In this document: positions 18,951 to 27,500 of the stretch, piece after piece
Layout of the letters: each line of letters begins with the position of its first letter
Position numbering within the stretch: the stretch's first letter is position 1
NCBI GenBank assembly: GCA_009746045.1
Contig: RPFO01000154.1
Location: 1,770,753 to 1,798,252, forward strand
Direction of reading: 5' to 3'
DNA: 27,500 bases
From: Mesostigma viride
Taxonomy: Eukaryota > Streptophyta > Mesostigmatophyceae > Mesostigmatales > Mesostigmataceae
Made by a program: the position numbers and the translations under genes
The notes under the pieces: generated by a model
The model's database searches: none
Told to the model about the DNA's origin: nothing
Seen by the model: only the letters and a program-made list of their open reading frames with translations

Positions 18951-20730
18951 GGAGGGGTCTTTCTTAGCCCCCGGATGCATCATCACGCTGGGGGTAGCGC
19001 TGGGGGTAGCTAGAAGGGGGAAGGTGGGCTGCATGGTTCAGCCAATGGAGTAAGGAAATGAGGAGGGGAGGGAGGAAGACGATGTTATAAGGAAGTTTTA
19101 CTAGTGGAGGCCGGTTTGCCGTCTTCGGCAGCAATAATTTAGATGGAGCGCGTGAGGGGGAAGACCAGCGCCCGCACGTGTATACTGTATTTAGTTTGGC
19201 AGAGCAGCCATCTCCCAGGTGGCTGGGCAAAACTTATGGCACGGGGGTGCAGCGACGGTGGCTCTTTGACAAGCCCCGTGAGGGGGTGTCCTGAGGGGAA
19301 ACACAGCATCCTGTCCCTGGGGATATGTGCCACTGAACGGCTGTCTTATGCCTCGTTGCAGCATCATTGATGCCCCAGTGTGTGCGGAGCAGCAGGCCTT
19401 GATGGTGCAGGGGAGCGAGTGACATTCGCGAGGCTTTTTTTTTTTTTGCCTTGGTTTTTTTTCTTGTGTTTTATTGTGTTTGTTGGGTGGGCGTGATGGA
19501 AATAACGAAGGCGGAGATGACCAGCGGACGGTTGAACGAAGGAGTTGCGGTAGACGGTATCGTGGTGCACGGCGGTTGGGCTGGGAATGGGCTGGAAGGT
19601 GAGCTGGAAATGGGCTGGCGAGTGGGCTGGGAATGGGCTGGAAGGTGAGCTGGGAGTGGGCTGGGAAGTGGGAATGCCCGCATTGGGGGTTCATGGTTGA
19701 GGGTAGCCCATGACACAGTCACGTGATTTTATAATGCCCATGCTTGGAGCAGACTGCCAAAACCTCCAATATGGGAATGTTTGGGGGGGGTGCGATACCA
19801 TGGAAACTTCGCACCGCGTAAACTTTGCAAGCCACAACTTGGCAAACTTTTGCCAACCACGAGGAGCAGTTAATGATACAGCGAGGCGGTGCAGTGGTGT
19901 CATTTTTTTAAACACCTCTGTACAGGGAGCCACGGTGAAGGAACCGTCTGGGCGTGGTGGGACGAGGCGGGTCCGAGCCATGGGCCGTTGGCCGTTTCCT
20001 TGCCACCAACAACGAGCTGGCCTTACAAGTGGAGTACATGGGTGCTTCCGGGCTAGTGCCGGTCGACAGCAAGTTGTGAGGACATCCCACAGTCAACATC
20101 CTGCCTTTTCACTGTTGCGTCCGTCTCTACATTCAACTGGCTTTGGTTGTGACCAGAAGAGAATCATCTTCCAACAGCGCCATGCCCATCTATTCTCTGG
20201 CATGCAGGTTGAATTTTTCAGCCTGTAGCAGGGTGTGCATGCTGTCGGGAGTGGCAGGGCTGACTGTTTCCATTCCCATGGCTGCCTCTGAGAGGGCCAA
20301 CTGACCATGGTCAGTGACTGGCGTCAGCATATATTTGGACATCAATTGACATTCAGGGCTTGGTGGCTTACAGCATAGCTCATTACTGTGCTTTCTTTCT
20401 GGCAGGCATATGAACCAATGCTGGTTCGTGTGAGTGGCTATATGACTCGCCAGGGTGGCTTCCTTGCTTGTGTGGGAGACTTGCGGATAGCGTCACATAC
20501 CTTTGCATATCTTTAAATGGTCGTGATAGCTTTCTGTTTCCTAAATTGTTTGTGCAGGAGCATGCCAACAAACATATTCAGTCGCGCTTGGATTTTTATA
20601 TCCGATGCTGCACAGGTTTGGTTTTTAGCTCAAGCAAAATGGCTATAGTGTCGCCACTTGCATGTTAATAAACATGGCTTCCTGATTGCTCTCTCGAGTC
20701 ATGTTTATCAATTATTTGAGGTACGTTAAA
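18951..20730. other. Intergenic region after CTR, no gene recognised
   Basis: This includes the CTR 3' untranslated region. There are poly-T/A stretches (19435-19450) and a 46-bp tandem duplication (19578-19669). A 172-codon frame starts at ATG 19710 but shows no domain, signal peptide or coding-like composition, so it is not called. Confidence 0.5.
19578..19669. repeat. 46-bp tandem duplication, GGGCTGGGAA-rich
   Basis: Two 46-bp units begin at 19578 and 19624, each opening GGGCTGGGAATGGGCTGGAA. Shorter copies of the same word lie inside each unit. Confidence 0.8.
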
Positions 20731-21718
20731 CAGCACTTCAGTATTAATTAATTAATTAATTAGACTCGTGCTCCCGTTGGGGAGTCACGGAGCATTAACC
20801 CCGATGGATGGATGGATGGGTGCACACATTCCTACCGGTCTAATCTATCTACATTGGCTACAGACTACATCTATCTAACAACATTTACATCTACATCTAT
20901 CTAACACTTCAGTATATAATATCAATGAGACAACCATGCAGCGCAGGCCAGAAATCTCACATTTCCAGCTGCTTCCGGCCCCACCGTCTAGGTCATCTAG
21001 TCGCTCTACACGTAAGCCAGCCATAATTTCGATGCACAAGGCTACACATTTCCGGCATCTCCATAATTCATATTCATCATCCTGAACGACTCGAAAACGC
21101 GGACAAGAGAACGGCAGGCTCGAGCTACCATGGTCCGGATGGATTCTCCCGATTTCTGGCCTGCGCTGGTTGTCTCGACTTGATGTTGCACATTTGTAGC
21201 CTGCTGTTATCTTATCCATGCGAGATCGACAACTATTCATGGACGCATGGCGATTGTTGAGTCCTTAATTCATCGATCAATATGCAGTATGAAGTGAGAC
21301 AACAAAGTATCAAGTATCACCACAGGAATAGTTGTCTCACTTCGTATCGCCATGCGTCCAGGTACCCTGTCAAGACATCCACCGGGCACCAAAGAACCGC
21401 GCGCAATGATCTGCTTTTTTACTACAAACAGGCAGCGTAGCAGAATAGGCTGCACGGCAAAGTGTCTATCGATAATGTCGGTGCATCCATCCACACAAGT
21501 TCGGTATCACTACGGTCCCATCAATGGCAGCACCCAGAGCAGGTGTAGTTTATGTACACCCGACCCTTGCAGGAAGTAGCCCAGAGTGTATTAAGAGCCA
21601 TATGGCCCTTCTCAGGTCGATATGTGCTACATATACTCCCAACGGAGTTATGTTCCAATTCAATTCAATTCAACTCAACGGCAGCACCACCACGGGCAAC
21701 CTCTTCACAAAACAACTC
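20731..21718. repeat. Cluster of inverted and dispersed repeats
   Basis: It starts with (TTAA)n and GATG microsatellites (20743-20762, 20803-20819). Next is a wide foldback: GAGACAACCA..CAGCGCAGGCCAGAAAT at 20927-20955 against its complement at 21152-21176. A second foldback pairs 21241-21254 with 21346-21359 and 21291-21303 with 21331-21343. An R1 copy follows at 21596-21690 with an (AATTC)n-type end. No gene is seen. Confidence 0.6.
21596..21690 (+). repeat. R1 repeat copy with AATTC tail
   Basis: It contains GCCATATGGCCCTTCTCAGG, then GTGCTACATATACTCCCAAC and GGAGTTATGTTCC, ending in three or four AATTC units. It matches the copy at 27036-27095 and, in reverse, the one in CTR intron 2. 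Confidence 0.7.
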
Positions 21719-23110
<1,392 letters not shown>

Positions 23111-24179
23111 GAAGCGTCGCGAGTAAGGTTCGTCGGATAGCGGGATCGATGCTGGGTGGGGTGATGTCCATTTGCACTAGTGAAATTCCCGCTGGACGGA
23201 TGCGTAGATCCGGTTCAAGGGACCCGCTTGACAGCGATGTATGGCAAACAAATTGTTTTCTGGCAAGCCTGCCTCAACACAGTCTTGGATGGCCATGCCT
23301 GGAAGTCAGGCAACAGCGGTGAACCATTCTTGCAAGCGCTGTAGCTACCAGCAGTGTTCCATAAACTCCGAGCGCGTCAAACCCATCGGCTTTCAGCGCG
23401 ATGTCATGTCGCCCAAATCAAGTATTCCGGGCAGTATCGCAGCATTCTGAGGTAAGACCCCACTTCTGTGCATGGCTATCATTGAGGGTGTATTCTCGGT
23501 ACCAAGATTTCTGGTACCTTCAACACGGCTAACAAGTCCACTGATCAGTGTCGAGTGGGAAAAAAGTAAGCGATGCGGTTTAGCTACCAAATGGGAGCTA
23601 GCTGTGAACGATTCCTTCCTCGAAAGCTGCTCAATTACGAATCTCAATTGCAAAAATCAGTGCGTATCATAACTTGTTAGGTGGATTTTCCCTGCTGATG
23701 TTATTTGCCTGCCTGCGCTCCCGCTTAATTTTTCACGCGATTTTCAAGGTGGTCTACGCAAGGTGCCTGGACACGTGGAAGCTTACCAGGAACGTTGGAG
23801 CACCTTGCCAGGCAGGCACATTCTTATAATTACTCTCGAATCTGGACAGTAAGCATGCGGCGCGGCGCAGAATGCAACGGCCGGCAGCAGAAGAGCGCTG
23901 ATTTTTCTGAGAAGTGGATTTCCTTGAATTTGTTCTTCTTCGTTTACAGCTTGTAAGCTCATAGCTCGTTTGACGCTGCACAGTGCGCGTAGAGAAAACC
24001 GCCAAGTTACTCAACTGATATCCTGGTGGTTTACGCAATTTGGTTGCGTTTTTATCAAAAGAAACAAAAAGGTGTTTTATAGTTTCCATGGTTACTGGAG
24101 GGAGCTCTCTCGTGGAGTTCTGTTCTTGATGACGTAGCTGGTAACTCGCCCATTTTGTTCGGAACGACCGGCTGCAAAG
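23111..24179. promoter_or_regulatory. Shared intergenic region between divergent TMEM192-like and RAE1 genes
   Basis: 1,069 bases separate the two start codons, which face away from each other. This region must hold both promoters and leaders. No clear TATA box or known element was identified. Short open frames here have no support. Confidence 0.5.
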
Positions 24180-26629
24180 ATGACGACGTTTGGGGTTGGG
24201 GTATCGGCGCATAACCCCAACAAAAGTATTGAGGTATGTTGCTTTTGACGGCGACGCTATTTTCTATATCTGTCGTTAACAGTGTCCGTGCCTAATTGTT
24301 TCTGCTAGAGCACATGTCTGGGGTTACCCCGCGATCAGACTGCTAGGTACATCCATTAGCCATTCTTCGTTTTTGCTCATGGCTATTGACGGTTCTGCAG
24401 GACGTACAACAGGTGCACAGTTACCTGTCGGTCGCCTTCCTTATCATCACACTTTCGCAGATGTGTCGTGGTAGATCTGAAAAAGCCCATCGCTGTTCGC
24501 TCTATGTTCACTCGTGTGGCTGTTAATGCCAGCAGACTGCGTTCACCCCCTTCGCCAACTACACTGCCCTTACCCCCGCTAGTCCTGCCACGCGGTTGCG
24601 CTAGTATATCGGAATTCCCTTTACACTTTCTTTGTCATCTAGGCGCCAGTGCATCGTATGCATCATTTCGATGTCATGTGCGCAGCTGACACTTTTGTTG
24701 CATCTCTCGCTTAACTTGGCGTGGCGCAACAAGAAGTGTATGCGCATTATGCTTGCTCTTTCGTGCTCAGTCCAGCACCCCTCTGGAGTGCCCCGGTTTC
24801 ATCCGAAACGGGCCCACATGCCCTTCACTGCAACCCAACTGCAAAGTGTATGCCTACGTGTAGTGGCTGGGGCATCCACCCACATCTCTAACTTCTGCTT
24901 CCTTTGGTAGGCCCTAACTCTGCCTCTTATACCAATGCGCCCTCATGCTTTCCGTGTCCACACCACCTGGTCACTCCCACAATTCTAATCCCTGGTTTGC
25001 CCACCCATTATCCCCACACCCATCGTCCCGAACCCACCCATCACCGCCCCACCCATCATCCCCAACCCCACCCAATATCACCGCACCCATCATCCCCAAC
25101 CCACCTATCATCTCGACCCCGCCCATCACGTAACTTCCCATCGGAATTCTTCCTCTGCCAACTGGCGGCCACAGGTTGTCCAGCCGCCCACCGATGGCAT
25201 CTCCTCACTCGCGTTCAGCCCCAACCGAAACCTGCTGGTGGCCGGCAGCTGGGACAACCAGGTGGGCGGCGGATAGAGGGTTGGATGGTGGAGGGTTGGC
25301 TGGTGGAGGTTTGATTTTGTTTGCCCCTCGTCATCTGTCATAAAGGCCCTCTTATCCTTGTCTGTCTTACTAGGATCGGCGTTTGCTTTGTATTGCCTGG
25401 CTTTGCGAGTGCCACCCCTTGTGACAGGGGGCCGGTTGACCCAGGCCTAGCATCGATCTTTGTGACGGCTACTCCTGGCTGGCTTGTGTTCCGTCGTTAA
25501 GCCTCTCAAGATAGTGTTGTTAAAATCATGTTACTCTCGGCTAAGTGATGCCAAAGGCAAAGCGCTGTTTTAGATCGTATGTTGGCCTTCTTGTCGTGAT
25601 GTAGCCTCCGCATGTGGGTAGCCTCTGCGTATGGGTAGCCCTTAGTCATGCCCCCCCTGCTCGAGCCTCTCGCGTGCTCGCCTCTGCCGTCCTTACCTTT
25701 CTGCGACTGCGGCTTCCGATCTTGTGGCATGCAACCACCCATAGGGGGAGGTTTTTGATCTTGTGGGAGCACACACACACACAGACAGACACACACACAG
25801 ACACACGCACACACGCACACACACACGCACACACACAGATATCTTGTTGTGATGGCCTCTCCTGTCTCGTTCCTTTCCCTTCCCTTGTTTCCGCCGCCGT
25901 CTTGTTTCCCACCTCTCCCCATCATGTGTCCTCTCCCTGCCTTCATCCCCACCCGTCCTCGTACCTAGCTGCCCCTCCCGCCAACCGCGCCCATAGCGAT
26001 GACATCCCGCCTCCGCCTGGTTCCGCGCTGGCGGCCCTTGCTCAGCCGCCACATGGCTAACCCACCATGGCACAGTCCAGATCGTGTGCCGCGTTCATCC
26101 CGCACTCATAATCCGCAACACTCATCTCTTGCAAGTCGCTGGGGCTGCCTTGCGAAGCCCTCGGATCGTGAACGCGGCCCATCGGTCACTTTACTGGTCA
26201 CTACAGCTCGTGGGCGGTTGCCTTGCGAAGCCTAGCATCGGCGCGCATCGCTCAGTTCTCAGCTATCGCCTCTGCCTGTGGATTCTATGAACCTGCTGTA
26301 ATCAAGAGAGACAGAAGCATCAAAGACTATTTCAAAATCAAAATATTGTCCTTTGCCCCTGTGGATGCTGTCATTTGCCAGCATCTTGTCGGCTCTGCGC
26401 ATCCTGTCGTTTGTCATCCTCGATTTTGCTCCGTCTTATTTGACTGTCATCTGTCCCAGGTGCACTGCCGGGAGGCCTCACGCTGCTGACGCCTGTTGCG
26501 ATCCCATTTTTGCTCGGTGGGTGCTGTCGTCTGCCACAGGTGCGATGCTGGGAGATCCAGCAGCAACAGCAGTACGGCGCTGTGTCGCTGCAGTCTATCC
26601 CCAAAGCCGTGTCCAGCCACACACAGCCG
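24180..26629 (+). CDS. RAE1: RAE1/Gle2 mRNA export factor, first three exons (3' partial)
   Basis: Three short exons, all ending in phase 0, join into a recognisable RAE1 N-terminus of 77 residues. Exon 1 (24180-24233) gives MTTFGVGVSAHNPNKSIE, ending GAG|GTATGT. Exon 2 (25175-25261, after CCACAG) gives VVQPPTDGISSLAFSPNRN and then LLVAGSWDNQ, ending CAG|GTGGGC. Exon 3 (26540-26629, after CCACAG) gives VRCWEIQQQQQYGAVSLQSI and ends SSHTQP|GTGAGT. NPNKS, the P-x-D-x-ISSLAFSP strand and SWDNQVRCWEI are characteristic of RAE1, a WD40 propeller that binds the nuclear pore protein Nup98 and helps mRNA export. The remaining propeller (roughly 270 residues) must lie beyond 27500: no exon starting with the expected VLC-like strand is visible. 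QQQQQ after WEI is a local insertion relative to plant homologues as I recall them. Confidence 0.9.
24234..25174 (+). other. RAE1 intron 1
   Basis: GT-AG, phase 0, 941 bases. It contains an A/C-rich minisatellite at 25001-25130 built on CCACCCATCATCCCCAACC-like units of about 18 bp. No other gene signal. Confidence 0.8.
25001..25130. repeat. ~18-bp C-rich minisatellite in RAE1 intron 1
   Basis: Degenerate repeats of ACCCATCATCCCCAACCC, about seven units, ending 44 bases before exon 2. It probably extends the polypyrimidine region before the acceptor. Confidence 0.65.
25262..26539 (+). other. RAE1 intron 2 with CA microsatellite and repeated 3' splice module
   Basis: GT-AG, phase 0, 1,278 bases. 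It holds a CA/CAGA/CACG microsatellite (25770-25838), two copies of CTTGCGAAGCC (about 26150 and 26223), and near its end two extra copies of the acceptor module that precedes exon 3 (ending at 26381 and 26459). Confidence 0.75.
25770..25838. repeat. CA-rich microsatellite
   Basis: 69 bases of (CA)n with CAGA and CACG variants, within RAE1 intron 2. Confidence 0.95.
26346..26545 (+). repeat. Three ~80-bp repeats of the RAE1 exon 3 acceptor module
   Basis: Similar stretches TTTGC(C/T)C...CTGTCATTTGCCAG, ...CTGTCATCTGTCCCAG and ...CTGTCGTCTGCCACAG end at 26381, 26459 and 26539, a spacing of 78 and 80. The second is followed by GTGCACTGCCGGGAGGCC, a decayed match to the exon 3 start GTGCGATGCTGGGAGATCC. 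Reading from it hits a stop after nine codons. Confidence 0.7.
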
Positions 26630-27500
26630 GTGAGTGGCAGGTTTTTCATATATAAAACTATACAAGATAGATACAAGAATATGTATGTAGAGTACATGTG
26701 TACTTTCATACGAAACCTGATCATATGTATGTAGAGTACATGTGTAGGTAAACTACTTGCTATATTGTGTGCTTCACGTCGAGAGAAGGCGCGCACTGAG
26801 CGCGGCCTGGGGCTCTCAAAATGCAGTGCTCGTCCGCTGTGGCGTAATATCTCGCAGGGCGCTGTGCCCTGGTGTTGAAGGGAGCTTTATATAGAAGTGG
26901 GTTTCTTTTGTAGCAACTAAAGTTGCTTTTCTAGGTTGCCTCTTTCCTTATTATTCCTTGAAACATTTCCCATGGCCCATGCGCTGGTCTTTTGTGGCAC
27001 AAGATATTTGGGGGATCTATAGTGGCACATCTCTGGGCTATGTGCTACATATACTCCCAACGGAGTTATGTTCCTAATTAATTAATTAATTAATAGTGGC
27101 ACATGATATTTATTTTTGTACTATTTTTTTTTTTACTGGTATTTATCTATTCACTTACTCACTTATTGTGGCTTATTGTGGCGCCGCAGGCAGGCTCTCT
27201 TGGTGCACTGGATTTCAATCTCGTCTAGGCTGATGCTATCTTCGCAATGTAACGCACGCCAGGTGCTGACGTGGGCCGTTCTTGTGTTGCACCGCTTGTT
27301 TTTGCATACACTAGCTCCTCGGCAGGTCTTTCAATTCGCTGAGCTGGTTTTTAAGTAAGTAAATTTGAACTAAACTAAATGGTACCTTTGTGTCAGGCTG
27401 CGTCTATGTGGCGCGCACAGCAGGTGCTTATTGTGGGCTGCCCTTGTGGCAAAATGTCTTGTTTATGTACTACTATGTCTATATTGGCGCTTGTTGTTGG
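26630..27500 (+). other. RAE1 intron 3 (continues past window end) with R1 repeat
   Basis: It begins GTGAGT in phase 0. It contains a direct repeat of TATGTAGAGTACATGTGTA (26682 and 26726 areas) and an R1 copy at 27036-27095 ending in (TTAA)n. I find no following exon before 27500: candidates after AG near 27260 and 27419 do not read as RAE1. Confidence 0.6.
27036..27095 (+). repeat. R1 repeat copy with AATT tail
   Basis: TATGTGCTACATATACTCCC, AACGGAGTTATGTTCC, then (TAAT/AATT)n. The core is identical to 21620-21660; only the simple-repeat tail differs. Confidence 0.7.

Noticed and set aside
19710-20228. 172-codon frame starting with ATG between CTR and the repeat cluster
   Set aside because: No domain, signal peptide or compositional sign of coding, and no splice or neighbour support.
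27260-27440. AG|GTGCTG and AG|GTGCTT sites as a fourth RAE1 exon
   Set aside because: The readings (VLTWAVLVLH, VLIVGCPCGK) do not resemble the next RAE1 strand.

Overview
This is nuclear eukaryotic DNA. Coding regions are split by spliceosomal introns, there are no operons, and much of the window is transposon-derived. The encoded proteins point to a green alga, with moderate confidence. The best clue is a Ctr-type copper transporter carrying two copies of the extracellular Cys-Met motif best known from Chlamydomonas CTR proteins. RAE1 and TMEM192-like genes are general eukaryotic genes. Species cannot be assigned from the sequence alone.

Layout: (1) 1-1780 holds a telomere-like heptamer array and a minus-strand gene for a secreted Lys/Ala/Pro/Gly-rich protein, probably spliced. 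(2) 1781-2582 is intergenic. (3) 2603-12896 is a minus-strand LINE retrotransposon with a 20-bp target-site duplication. It has ORF1 (RRM-like plus CCHC knuckle) and ORF2 (endonuclease, reverse transcriptase, zf-RVT-like end), both decayed. Its endonuclease is split by a 3.36-kb insertion (about 6594-9953) that contains hairpins, a 1.2-kb A/C-only-biased tract and a segment of different composition. (4) 12897-15100 is a graveyard of repeats: a 684-bp non-autonomous hAT element with perfect 17-bp inverted ends and an 8-bp target duplication, foldback sequences built on CGCAACTTAACGCGG, and tails of LINE-like elements. One tail represents the empty version of the LINE target site. (5) 15701-18950 (+) is a three-exon Ctr copper transporter gene with a GC-AG first intron. 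(6) 18951-21718 is repeat-rich intergenic DNA. (7) 21719-23110 (-) is a TMEM192-like membrane protein with a pure 52-glutamine tract. (8) 24180 to the window end (+) holds the first three exons of RAE1/Gle2, the nuclear-pore mRNA export factor, head to head with the TMEM192-like gene.

The genes do not form a pathway: copper uptake at the plasma membrane, a lysosome/vacuole-type membrane protein, mRNA export and a secreted protein of unknown function. I found no convincing new multi-gene system. The most notable items are structural: the nested LINE with its paralogous empty site, the intact-ended hAT element, a tripled 3' splice-site module in RAE1, and the long pure polyQ tract.
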